The notes below the pieces were generated by a model. That model saw only the letters and a list, made by a program, of their open reading frames with translations, did not search any database and was not told the origin of the DNA. This document shows positions 21,089-29,341 of a stretch of 34,347 nucleotides of DNA, piece after piece. Position numbers and translations under genes: made by a program. Position 1 is the first letter of the stretch, and every line of letters begins with the position of its first letter. Origin of the DNA: Thermoleophilaceae bacterium (lineage in GTDB: Bacteria; Actinomycetota; Thermoleophilia; Solirubrobacterales; Thermoleophilaceae); the NCBI GenBank assembly GCA_030446485.1, contig JAUJNF010000014.1, forward strand, positions 1 to 34,347, written 5' to 3'.

Positions 21089-22759
21089 ATGGCCGTCAGG
21101 AGCGAAGGGACTCTGCTCGCCGGCCGCTATCGGGTGCTCGGGCGACTGGGGGCGGGCGGCATGGCCACCGTCTACCTCGCCGAGGACGAGCGCCTCGGCC
21201 GGCGCGTGGCCGTGAAGCGGCTGCACGCCGAGAGCCCCCAGGAGATGGCCACGCGCATCGAGCGCGAGGCCAAGCTCGGGGCGTCGCTGAACCACCCGAA
21301 CCTCGTCGGCATCTTCGACACCGAGACCGACGAGGAGGGCGTGCTGATCGTGATGGAGTACGTCGAGGGCCAGACGCTCTCCCAGGCGATGCGCTCGGGC
21401 CGGCTCGAGACCGCTCGGGCGCTCGAGGTCGTTCGCGGCATGGCGGCAGGGCTCGACCACGCGCACGAGCATGGGGTGGTCCACCGCGACGTGAAGCCGG
21501 CCAACGTGCTGCTCGGGTCCAAGGGACAGGTCAAGCTCACCGACCTCGGCATTGCCACGGCCACCGAGGGCACGCGGATCACCGCCACGGGGATCGTGCT
21601 CGGCACTCCGTCGTACATGGCCCCCGAGCAGCTCGAGGGCAAGCGCACCGGCCCGCCGGCCGACGTGTACGCGCTGGCGACCGTGGCCTTCGAGGCCCTC
21701 GCCGGGCGCAAGGCACGCGTCGGCGATACGCCGCTGGAGCTCGCCAGGCGCGCCATCGACGAGCCGCCGCCCGACCTGCGCGATGCTTGGCCCGAGGCGC
21801 CCGCGGCGGCGGCGGAGGTCTTGAAGCGGGGCATGTGCCGCGACCCGGGCGAGCGGCCGGCCACGGCCGGTGAGCTGGCGGGCGAGCTGATCGCGGTGGT
21901 GACGGGCGAAGTGGCGGGAGGCGGCGAGCGATCGACTCCGCCTGCGGTGGCGCCGATACCGGTGCCGGCGAGCCCGGCGGCGGGAGCGAGGGCCGCTCCG
22001 CAGCCGCAGGCGACGCCTGCTCCGAGCCCGAGCCCGGCGCCGGATTCCCGCCCGCCCGCCAGCCCGAGCCCGCGCCCGGCGGCGAGCCCGCGTCCGGCCG
22101 CCGCGCCCGCCCGGGGACCGGCCTCCGGCACCGGGCGGCGGCTGGGCCGCATCGCTCCGGTCGCGGCCCTGCTTCTCCTGGCGCTCGCCGGCATCGCCAT
22201 CGTGCTCACGTCCGGCGGAGGGGAGGAGCGGTCCAACCGCGCGGCGCAGGAACGCCCCGCAGGCGCTTCTGGGGGCGAGGACCAGCCGGCGGATCCTGCC
22301 ACCGGTGCCGACGCGCCCCCCGATGCCCAGCCGACGCCGACGACCGCGGATCCCGAGACGCCCACCCCCGTCCCGGCCGCCGGTCCGTCGCCCGCCGAGA
22401 CCGTGCAGGCCTTCTACGAGCGAGGCGCAGCCGGGGACTTCGACGGCGCCACCAGCCTGGCGGGTCCCGGGGTCCAGCGCCAGCTCGGCGGGGCCAGCGG
22501 CGTAGCCGGCACGTTCGGCACGCTCGAGTCGATCGAGTTCACGCGACTCGACACGGTGGAGGAGAGCGCCACGGCCTCGTCGGTGTCCTTCGCCACGGTG
22601 GCGACCCACCCCGACCGGATCGACCGGTGCACCGGCACGGCGGCCCTGAGTCGGGCAACGAGCGGGTGGCTCCTCGAGAACCTCAGCGCGGACTGCCAGA
22701 GGGAGTCGCGCGGCGGCGCGGCCGCCCCGGCCGCGGGCGACGAAGACGACGGCGGCTGA
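21089..22759 (+). CDS. PknB-like serine/threonine protein kinase, single-span membrane protein
   Basis: Residues about 10-265 form a Hanks-type kinase: glycine loop GRLGAGGMATVYLAE, VAVKRL (ATP Lys), HRDVKPANVLL (catalytic loop Asp), DLG in place of DFG, and TPSYMAPEQL. A Pro/Ala-rich linker (about 280-350) leads to one membrane helix (IAPVAALLLLALAGIAIVL). Outside the cell comes a low-complexity stretch and a folded domain near residues 440-540 (ETVQAFYERGAAGDFDGATS) that looks NTF2-like. There are no PASTA repeats. TACCTT at 21077-21082 lies 6 nt before ATG 21089, giving a leaderless start; GTG 21086 is an alternative. It is separated from the thiolase by a terminator. Confidence 0.9.
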   Translation: MAVRSEGTLLAGRYRVLGRLGAGGMATVYLAEDERLGRRVAVKRLHAESPQEMATRIEREAKLGASLNHPNLVGIFDTETDEEGVLIVMEYVEGQTLSQAMRSGRLETARALEVVRGMAAGLDHAHEHGVVHRDVKPANVLLGSKGQVKLTDLGIATATEGTRITATGIVLGTPSYMAPEQLEGKRTGPPADVYALATVAFEALAGRKARVGDTPLELARRAIDEPPPDLRDAWPEAPAAAAEVLKRGMCRDPGERPATAGELAGELIAVVTGEVAGGGERSTPPAVAPIPVPASPAAGARAAPQPQATPAPSPSPAPDSRPPASPSPRPAASPRPAAAPARGPASGTGRRLGRIAPVAALLLLALAGIAIVLTSGGGEERSNRAAQERPAGASGGEDQPADPATGADAPPDAQPTPTTADPETPTPVPAAGPSPAETVQAFYERGAAGDFDGATSLAGPGVQRQLGGASGVAGTFGTLESIEFTRLDTVEESATASSVSFATVATHPDRIDRCTGTAALSRATSGWLLENLSADCQRESRGGAAAPAAGDEDDGG

Positions 22760-22769
22760 CAAGCCTCAC

Positions 22770-22775
22770 TAGCAT
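22770..22775 (+). promoter_or_regulatory. -10-like box (TAGCAT) before the acyl-CoA dehydrogenase pair
   Basis: TAGCAT ends 9 nt before GTG 22785, just after the kinase stop. It could start a short-leader transcript for the two acyl-CoA dehydrogenase genes. No operator palindrome is visible here. Confidence 0.35.
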
Positions 22776-22784
22776 CCCGCGCCC

Positions 22785-23933
22785 GTGGACCTGACCCTCT
22801 CCCCCCAGGAGCAAGCGTTCCGCGACGAGCTGCGCACCTGGGTCGAGGCCAACCACCCGGGACCCGAGCCGGACGGGGACGAGGCGGCGTTCCAGTTCCG
22901 CATCGCATGGCAGCGCAAGCTGCACGAGGACGGATGGGCGGGTGTCTCCTGGCCGACGGAGTACGGGGGCCGCGGCGCCACGCTCGTCGAGCAGGCCATC
23001 TTCAACGAGGAGATGACGCGCAGCCGCGCGCCGTCGCTCGCCAACGTGCTGGCCCTGGCCATGGGCGGGCCGACCGTGATCGCCCACGGCACCGAGGAGC
23101 AGCGACAGCGCTTCCTCGAGCCAATCCTGTCGGCCGAGGAGATCTGGTGCCAGGGCTTCTCCGAGCCGGAGGCCGGCTCCGATCTTGCGTCGCTGAAGAC
23201 CAAGGCCGTGAAGTCGAACGGCGGCTGGGCGGTCACCGGGCAAAAGGTGTGGACCACCTTCGCCCACCACGCCAAGTGGTGCATGCTCGTGGCGCGGACC
23301 GACCAGGACGTGCCCAAGCACAAGGGCCTCACCTACTTCCTGATGGACATGAAGCAGGACGGCGTGCAGACCCGTCCGCTCGTGCAGATCACCGGCGAGC
23401 CGGAGTTCAACGAGCTGTTCATGGAGGAGGCCTACATCCCGGACGAGAACGTGGTCGGCGGGGTGGGCAACGGCTGGGGCGTGGCCATCACCACGCTCAT
23501 GCACGAGCGGGCCACCCTGGCCTTCGGGCTGCAGGTGCAGGTGAAGATCGCGCTCGGCCAGCTCATGGAGCTCGTGCGCGAGCGCGGGCTCGACGCCGAC
23601 CCGCTCGTGCGCCAGCGAATCGGCCAGCTCTACGTCGAGGCCGAGGTGCTGCGCCTGAACGCCTACCGGGGGCTGACCAAGATCATGAAGAGCGGCGTGC
23701 CCGGCCCCGAGGGATCGCTCGGCAAGTGGCACTGGTCGGAGGTGAACCAGTCGCTCACCGAGGCCTCGATGGAGATCCGCGGCGCGGAGGCACCCCTCAC
23801 GGGCAGCGACGACGGCGCCGACTGGGCCTACCGCTTCCTGCGCGCCCGCGCGAACTCGATCGAGGGCGGCACCACCGAGATCCTCAAGAACATCGTGGCC
23901 GAGCGCGTCCTCGGACTGCCGAGGCTGCGCTGA
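22785..23933 (+). CDS. Acyl-CoA dehydrogenase, subunit with catalytic Glu motif
   Basis: The 382-residue FAD enzyme oxidises acyl-CoA to enoyl-CoA. Visible features are the N-terminal helical domain (LSPQEQAFRDELRTWVEANH), WCQGFSEPEAGSDLASLKTK in the flavin-binding middle domain, VWTTFAHHAKWCMLVARTD, and the C-terminal helical domain ending RANSIEGGTTEILKNIVAER. In the last of these, the Glu-Gly pair aligns with the usual catalytic E-G-T motif. The next gene begins 1 nt after its stop and is a second, shorter acyl-CoA dehydrogenase lacking that motif. This pairing resembles the heteromeric FadE pairs known from mycobacterial sterol side-chain breakdown. Substrate is unknown. Confidence 0.9.
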   Translation: MDLTLSPQEQAFRDELRTWVEANHPGPEPDGDEAAFQFRIAWQRKLHEDGWAGVSWPTEYGGRGATLVEQAIFNEEMTRSRAPSLANVLALAMGGPTVIAHGTEEQRQRFLEPILSAEEIWCQGFSEPEAGSDLASLKTKAVKSNGGWAVTGQKVWTTFAHHAKWCMLVARTDQDVPKHKGLTYFLMDMKQDGVQTRPLVQITGEPEFNELFMEEAYIPDENVVGGVGNGWGVAITTLMHERATLAFGLQVQVKIALGQLMELVRERGLDADPLVRQRIGQLYVEAEVLRLNAYRGLTKIMKSGVPGPEGSLGKWHWSEVNQSLTEASMEIRGAEAPLTGSDDGADWAYRFLRARANSIEGGTTEILKNIVAERVLGLPRLR

Positions 23934-23934
23934 G

Positions 23935-24947
23935 ATGAACTTCGACTTCACCGACGACCAGCAGGCGATCAAGGCCACGGCGCGCGAGTTCCTGGCCAGC
24001 CGCCTGAAGCCGAGAAGCGGCGTCAGCTGGCGGAGGAGGGCGTGTACGACGACGGCCTGTGGAAGGAGATGTCCGAACTCGGCTGGGCCGGCATCTTCGT
24101 CGACGAGAGCCACGGGGGGCAGGGTCTCGGCGTGGTCGAGCTCGTGATCCTCCAGGAGGAGCTCGGCTACGCGCTCGCCCCCTCGCCCTTCCTCTCGAAC
24201 GCCGCGGCCGGCCTCGTGATCCAGCACGCGGGCACCGACGAGCAGAAGGAACGCTGGCTGCCCGGCATCGCCTCCGGCGAGGCGCGCGGCACAGTGGGCG
24301 TGATCAGCAACGGCGCCGCCCCGCTGGTGCCGGACGCCGACAGCGCCGCGGTGATCGTCCTGCTCGACGGCGACTCCGGCACGATCGCCGAGGCCGCCGC
24401 CTTCGACCACTCGTTGGTGAGCACGATCGACTCCACCCGGCGCTTCTCGCGCGTGGAGGCGGGCGCGGGCGAGCCGCTCGGCGACTCCGCCACGCCCGGG
24501 ACCGATCGGGTGGCCACGGCACTGGCCGCCGTCACCGGCGTCGCGCAGCGGGCCATGGAGATGGCCGTGGAGTACGCCTGGGACCGCAAGCAATTCGACC
24601 GCCCGATCGGCGTGAACCAGGCGGTGTCGCACCGCTGTGCCCAGATGCTGCTCGAGGTGGAGGGGGCACGCTCGGCCACCTACTACGCCGGCTGGGCGAG
24701 CGACCACGAGCCGGAGACCGCGTCGCTGGCGGCCTCGATGGCCAAGTCCTACGCCTCGGACGCCGGCTGGCGCGTGACCGCCTCGTCGCTGCAGGTGCAC
24801 GCCGGCATCGGGTTCACCTGGGAGCACGACCTCCACTTCTTCCTCAAGCGGGCCAAGACCGATGGGGTCTTGTTCGGGGACTCGCGCTACCACCGCGAGC
24901 GCGTTGCGGAGCTGGCGGCGCTGGCGATGACGCCGGCGAGCGCCTGA
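23935..24947 (+). CDS. Acyl-CoA dehydrogenase partner subunit (1-nt frameshift)
   Basis: Start MNFDFTDDQQAIKATAREFL fits the family. The frame breaks at 24010-24011, where one C appears lost; repair gives about 337 residues continuing EKRRQLAEEGVYDDGLWKEM. Later parts include GWAGIFVDESHGGQGLG, LQEELGYALAPSPFLSNAA and the C-terminal LQVHAGIGFTWEHDLHFFLK. The protein ends DSRYHRERVAELAAL and lacks the E-G-T-x-x-I motif that supplies the catalytic base. It therefore probably works with the subunit encoded just upstream as an alpha2-beta2 enzyme; this is inference from known FadE pairs. It is likely intact in the cell. Confidence 0.85.
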
Positions 24948-24952
24948 GCAGC

Positions 24953-25738
24953 CTAGCCCTCCAGCCGGCCGCCCACGAACTGCGTAACCCCGGTGAGCCG
25001 CTGCCGGACCTCGCCGAAGCCACGCGCGCGCAGGGCGTCCACCACCTCGTGGCGCTCGAACATCGTCATGCCGCTCTGGTGCTGCACGACGGCGTCCCCC
25101 GCCCGTAGGAGCGGTGACCGACCCCTCACCGAGGTGAAGATCGCGATCCGCCCGCCCGGACGCAGCACCGCGGTCGCGCTGTCGAGCGCGCGCCAGGGGT
25201 CGGCGAACAGGTTGAGGGCCGCGAAGCAGCAGACGGCGTCGAAGGTGCCGTCGGCGAAGGGCAGCGCCTCGGCGTCGCCGCGCACATAGCCGACCTCACG
25301 GGCGAGGGCTGCACGCTGGGTGTCGGCCACAGCGCGGCGGAGCATGGTCTCCGACACGTCGAGCCCCACCACCAATCCCTCTGACGAGACCGCACGGGCG
25401 AAGCGGCGGGTGAAGTTGCCCGTGCCGCACGCCAGGTCGAGCACGGTGTCGCCCGGACCGAGGGCCATGAGCAGGCGAGCGATCCGCACCTCGTCGGCCA
25501 TCCCCGGGCCGAGCACGCCCTTGGCCACCCGTCCGAGGGCCGGCCGCCACCAGCGCTCGTAGATCTCCGGGAGCGCGCGGGAGAGCATCAGGTCCTGCAC
25601 GCGGCCGCTCGAGGCCGGCGGCTCGGGGCCGAGGAGGTCGAGGTAGCCATCCCTCTGCGACGCCCGCTCGGCCGCCTCCGGTGTGAGCAGTCGCCTGACG
25701 CGGTCGACGGCGGGCGCAGTCGCGGAGGCGGTCGCCAT
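24953..25738 (-). CDS. Class I SAM-dependent methyltransferase (UbiE/Coq5-like)
   Basis: The 261-residue protein has the Rossmann methyltransferase motifs: I, VLDLACGTGNFTRRFA (about residue 98); II, GLDVSETML; III, RGDAEALPFADGTFDAVCCF; and a post-III LRPGGRIAIFT. This order is typical of UbiE/MenG-type and small-molecule methyltransferases. The N-terminal about 90 residues (LLTPEAAERASQRDGYLDLL) are an extra helical part. The substrate cannot be told. It is convergent with the acyl-CoA dehydrogenase pair, 5 nt apart. TAGCAC lies 5 nt before ATG 25738 on the minus strand. Confidence 0.85.
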   Translation of the reverse strand: MATASATAPAVDRVRRLLTPEAAERASQRDGYLDLLGPEPPASSGRVQDLMLSRALPEIYERWWRPALGRVAKGVLGPGMADEVRIARLLMALGPGDTVLDLACGTGNFTRRFARAVSSEGLVVGLDVSETMLRRAVADTQRAALAREVGYVRGDAEALPFADGTFDAVCCFAALNLFADPWRALDSATAVLRPGGRIAIFTSVRGRSPLLRAGDAVVQHQSGMTMFERHEVVDALRARGFGEVRQRLTGVTQFVGGRLEG

Positions 25739-25746
25739 GGAGGGTG

Positions 25747-26004
25747 CTACACGCTGTCGCGCTGCCTGCGGATGGCCGGCATCTCCGGCTCGGGGCCGAT
25801 CGATGCCCCGCGGTCCTCGCCGGTGAAGGCGATCCTCTGGAGCCGTTCGATCGAGCGCTCACCCTCGACGCGCGCGGGATCGCCAGCGGGCAGGTCGCTG
25901 ATCAGGTTGCGTATGCGGTTCCGGATGTGCAGCGCGAAGTGTGGCGCCGAGGCTGCGGCGAGCTGCCGCACGTCGTCGACCGTGACCTTGCGGTCAGGGT
26001 CCAT
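25747..26004 (-). CDS. Small conserved-looking protein of unknown function
   Basis: This 85-residue frame starts MDPDRKVTVDDVRQLAAASA and contains HFALHIRNRIRNLISDLPAG. It looks like a soluble, helical, charged protein and matches nothing I recognise. It lies 23 nt after the stop of the cell-wall-binding lipoprotein gene and 8 nt before the methyltransferase start, all on the minus strand, so the three may share a transcript. Confidence 0.6.
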   Translation of the reverse strand: MDPDRKVTVDDVRQLAAASAPHFALHIRNRIRNLISDLPAGDPARVEGERSIERLQRIAFTGEDRGASIGPEPEMPAIRRQRDSV

Positions 26005-26027
26005 GCGCTCGGGTTTCTCGAACTCGC

Positions 26028-27491
26028 TCAGGGCGCGCCGCCGGGAGGACCTGGACCGCCACCGCCGCTCGGGGGACTGGCGCCGCCGGGAGCGTTGGGA
26101 CCTCCGCCACCACCGCCGCCGGGGGAACCGCCGCCGCCCGCACCGCCGCCAGCCGGTCCGCCGCCGCCGGGAGCATCGGCGCCGGGGGAGCCGCTGCCAC
26201 CCCCGCCCGAGCCGCCCGGATCGTCATCCCGCGGCCCGGCACCCCCACCCGGATCGTCAGGACCCGGCGGCCGGTCGCCTCCCCCGCCCTCGATCTGCAC
26301 GGGCACGAGCTCGGTGATCTCGTCCAGCCGCCCCTGAGCCGCCAGCGACACGGCACTCGCATCGCCCAGGATGTAGGCCCGGTTGAAGACGCTTTGATTG
26401 GGGTTGGCGTCGTACCCCGGCTGCACGTCGAGCAGGTAGCCCTCGAGCGCCGGCGGCAGCTTGCCCGCGCTGTCGGTGAGCAGGAGCGGCGCGAACGTGC
26501 CCTTGGTGGCTAGAGCGGCCGAGGCGGCGGCGTCGAGCGGGCGCCCGGCGCTTGCAACCGTGAAGTTCTGGCCCGGTGCGGTGATTCCCCAGCCGAAGTC
26601 CTCGCTCTGGTAGCGGGCGAACTCGACCGCGTTCTCCACGGGCTCGTCCGCCGCGACGCGCTCGACGGTGCCGAGCTTGCGCAGCTCCTTCTCGACTCCG
26701 CCGCCGACCGCGGACTCGGGCCCGAGGATGAAGATGTCCGGTTGGTCGTGCTCACGCAGCGCCTTGCGGGTGGCCTCGGGCAGCTCGTCCCGTTTGGTGA
26801 ACAGGACCGAGTCTCCGTTGCGCGCCGCCCAGGCCGCCGCCGGCATCGCGAACGCGGCGCGCTCGCCGGTGGTCACGATTACGTTGCCGGAGGGCTCGCC
26901 GCGCACGGCCGAGTAGGTCTGGTCGACGGCCGCGGCCAGCGCGTAGGGGTCCCCGCCACCGATGGCCTCGACCTCGCGGTCCTCGGGCTTCGGCACCCCG
27001 TCGCCGACGGCGATGACCTCCGCGGCCTCGAGCTCGTCGGCGCCCTTTGGGTCGAGCCGCTCCAGCGCCTGCAAGGTGGCCTCCGGCAGCTCGTCGCCAT
27101 CGCTCAGCAGGAGGGGCGCGGCCAGTGGGCGCGCCATCAGCACCGAGGCCGCCACCCCGGCCTGCCAGTTCTCCGAGTCCACTAGCACCACCGCCGACGG
27201 CCGCGTGGCCTCGCTCACCGCGGGGAACACCACGCTGGCGACTGCGGCCGCATCGGCGACTGCGTCCTCGCCGCCCAGGCGGGTGGTGCCCTTGGTCGCG
27301 GCCGGCGGCACGCCCACCACGGTGTCGGCCTGGTCCTCTTCGTCCTTCTCGTCACCGGAGTCCGAGTCACTCGACTCGCGCTGGTCGACCGGGGACGATC
27401 GACGGTCCGGGTCTTCCGAGTCGCCGCTCAGGCTGCACCCGGAGAGGGCGAGCAGGAGCATGAGAAGCGCGGTGGCCAGGGCCTTCGTCAT
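26028..27491 (-). CDS. Cell-wall-binding-repeat (CWB2-like) lipoprotein with Gly/Pro-rich tail
   Basis: The protein of 487 residues has a lipoprotein signal (MTKALATALLMLLLALSGCS), then an acidic Ser/Asp-rich spacer (residues about 20-55). Repeats of the CWB2 type follow: TTRLGGEDAVADAAAVASVV, SAVVLVDSENWQAGVAASVL, APLLLSDGDELPEATLQALE, VIAVGDGVP, DIFILGPESAVGGGVEKELR, FAPLLLTDSAGKLPPALEGY and AYILGDASAVS. These repeats bind anionic wall polymers in Clostridia and occur in actinobacterial surface proteins. The last 75 or so residues are almost only Gly, Pro, Ser and Asp. ATG 27491 is preferred to ATG 27518 because it opens the signal peptide directly. Its partner molecules are unknown. Confidence 0.82.
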   Translation of the reverse strand: MTKALATALLMLLLALSGCSLSGDSEDPDRRSSPVDQRESSDSDSGDEKDEEDQADTVVGVPPAATKGTTRLGGEDAVADAAAVASVVFPAVSEATRPSAVVLVDSENWQAGVAASVLMARPLAAPLLLSDGDELPEATLQALERLDPKGADELEAAEVIAVGDGVPKPEDREVEAIGGGDPYALAAAVDQTYSAVRGEPSGNVIVTTGERAAFAMPAAAWAARNGDSVLFTKRDELPEATRKALREHDQPDIFILGPESAVGGGVEKELRKLGTVERVAADEPVENAVEFARYQSEDFGWGITAPGQNFTVASAGRPLDAAASAALATKGTFAPLLLTDSAGKLPPALEGYLLDVQPGYDANPNQSVFNRAYILGDASAVSLAAQGRLDEITELVPVQIEGGGGDRPPGPDDPGGGAGPRDDDPGGSGGGGSGSPGADAPGGGGPAGGGAGGGGSPGGGGGGGPNAPGGASPPSGGGGPGPPGGAP

Positions 27492-27524
27492 CCGGCGGAG
27501 GACGATAACGGTCCCCACCGCGCG

Positions 27525-27598
27525 ACAGGCACTGCTCGCGCCTCACGGCGCGAGGAGCACAGGCACTGCTCGCGCCTCACGGCGCGAGGAGCACAGGC
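27525..27598. repeat. Tandem 34-bp repeat carrying a strong hairpin (2.2 copies)
   Basis: A 34-bp unit beginning ACAGGCACTGCTCGCGCCTC occurs at 27525-27558 and again identically at 27559-27592, with the first 6 bases repeated once more. Each unit contains CTCGCGCC-TCAC-GGCGCGAG, a perfect 8-bp hairpin. It sits between divergent genes, right before the -10 box of the acyl-CoA dehydrogenase gene. Confidence 0.9.
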
Positions 27599-27631
27599 TA
27601 TTCTCTGCGTTGGTTGACTGGTCAGTCAACC
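27599..27631 (+). promoter_or_regulatory. -10 box and operator palindrome of the third acyl-CoA dehydrogenase gene
   Basis: TATTCT (27599-27604) fits a -10. The 20-bp near-perfect palindrome around TTGACTGGTCAGTCAA (27612-27631, nine of ten arm pairs match) follows at the expected transcription start. A bound TetR-type repressor would block initiation. The core matches the site before the thiolase. Confidence 0.65.
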
Positions 27632-27707
27632 GGGCGCCGAGGCCCGTACAGACGGCACCAGGCGTGCATCAGCCGCACGCAAGGCGACTTCGAACGGAGA
27701 TTGATTC

Positions 27708-29028
27708 GTGAATTTTCGACTCACTGACGAGCAGCAGGAGTTCCAGCAGTACTGCCGTCGGTTCGCGCGTGAGATCATTCGCCCCGCGGCCGCCAAGCAC
27801 GATCGTGAGGAGAGCGTGCCCTGGGAGGTCATGAAGGAGGCCCGCAAGTGGGGCCTCAGCGGTGTCGAGTACATGACCAAGATCGGTCAGGACAACGATG
27901 GCCTGATGGGCGTGATCCACGCAGAGGAGCTGCACTGGGGCTGCGCCGGCATCGCCCTGTCGATCTCCGGCTCGATGCTCGCCGCCGCCGGAATCGCCGC
28001 CTCGGGCACGCCCGAGCAGATCGGCCAGTGGGTGCCCGAGTGCTTCGGCGCGGGCGAGGATCTGAAGCTCGGCGCCTACGCGGTCACCGAGGCGCAGGCC
28101 GGATCCGACGTCAAGTCCCTGCGCACCACCGCCAAGCTCGACGGCGACGAGTGGGTGCTGAACGGCACCAAGGTCTTCATCACCAACGGCGGCATCGCCG
28201 ACGTGACGGTGGTCGTGGCCACGGTCGACCCCGCGCTCGGCCATCGCGGCCAGGCCTCGTTCGTGGTGCCGAAGGGTACGCCCGGCCTCTCGCAGGGCAA
28301 GAAGGAGACCAAGATCGGCATCCGCGCCTCGCAGACCACCGAGGTGGTGCTCGAGGACTGCCGCATCCCGGTCGACTACCTGCTGGGCGGCATGGACAAG
28401 CTCAACAGGAAGCTCGAGAAGGCGCGCTCCGGGACCTCGACCGGCCGGGCGTCCAACGCGCTCGCCACCTTCGAGGCCACGCGGCCGTTCGTGGGCGCCT
28501 CCGCCATCGGTATCGCCCAGGCCGCCTACGAGTGGACGCTCGACTACCTCGAGGACAAGGTCGAGGACGGCGCTCCCGTGATGCAGCAGCAGGGCGTGCA
28601 GCAGGTGCTGGCCGACGTGGCCACCGAGATCGAGGCCGCCCGCCTGCTGGTGTGGCGGGCCTCGTGGATGGGGCGCAACGGCGTGCAGATGAGCGCCGGC
28701 CAGGGCTCGATGTCCAAGCTGAAGGCCGGGGACGTGACGATGTGGGCCACCACTCGGCTCATGGACCTCGTCGGCCCGTACGCCCAGACCACCGACTGCC
28801 CGCTCGAGAAGTGGTTCCGCGACGCCAAGATCTACCAGATCTTCGAGGGCACGGCCCAGGTGCAGCGACTCGTGATCTCGCGCATGCAGCGCCAGGACTA
28901 CACCGAGCGCCTCCACTCGATGGCCGAGGTGCTGGAGCAGCCGCCGGGTGTGTCGAGCGGCGAGCCCACGGCGGACGGCACGGGCACCGACAACGCGCGC
29001 GCTCAAGGAGACCGTGGGCGCGGCGTAG
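27708..29028 (+). CDS. Acyl-CoA dehydrogenase (frameshift near the C-terminus)
   Basis: The enzyme is a full-length acyl-CoA dehydrogenase: MNFRLTDEQQEFQQYCRRFA, VTEAQAGSDVKSLRTTAKLD in the flavin domain, FITNGGIADVTVVVA, and a C-terminal KIYQIFEGTAQVQRLVISRM with the catalytic Glu in FEGT. GTG 27708 has GGAGA 7 nt upstream. Near 28993-29002 a CG run (ACGCGCGCGCTC) seems to have lost two bases. After repair the protein ends NARALKETVGAA at TAG 29026-29028, about 440 residues. Read as printed, it runs on to 29099 with an implausible tail. The operator palindrome upstream implies control together with the thiolase. Confidence 0.88.
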
Positions 29029-29039
29029 CCGGGAAATGG

Positions 29040-29340
29040 CGCAGCGGCGGAGCTCCTCGAACGGTCGGATCCGGGGCCAGCTCCTTCTCGAACCAATAGC
29101 TGGCATCGCGGGTTGGCGTTGTAGTTCTGGCCCCGGTGTCACGGCGGTAGCCGGTCGCGGGCGGCCAACCGACTCGTAGAGCGCCCGCGCGTGCGGCTGC
29201 TCGGATCCCGTGTCGAGGCGCACGCGCCGGTAACCGAGCTGGTCGCGCGCGGCCAGCTACAGGCCGACGATCTCGGCCACGAAGGCGTCGAGCAGAGCTG
29301 CAGCCCCAAGGTGTCGCGAGCCGCGCTCCAAGGCCGTCAC
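29040..29340 (-). pseudogene. GNAT acetyltransferase remnant
   Basis: The minus strand encodes pieces of a GNAT enzyme in changing frames: GYRRVRLDTGSEQPHARALY ESVG, then YNANP, then ASYWFEKEL, which is the usual end of one GNAT branch. At least three indels and one in-frame TAG break it. The N-terminal half with the acetyl-CoA loop (R-G-x-G-x-G/A) is missing or unrecognisable. Its apparent start (GTG 29340) abuts the ctaG start on the other strand. The limits are approximate. It may be a true pseudogene or a gene damaged by sequence error plus an N-terminal deletion. Confidence 0.55.
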
Positions 29341-29341
29341 A

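Noticed and set aside
26100..26260. Short GC-rich repeats (CCGCCG, CCACCGCCG) as a possible repeat array
   Set aside because: They are codon-level repeats encoding the Gly/Pro tail of the lipoprotein, with no regular spacer; no CRISPR-like pattern was found anywhere in the window.
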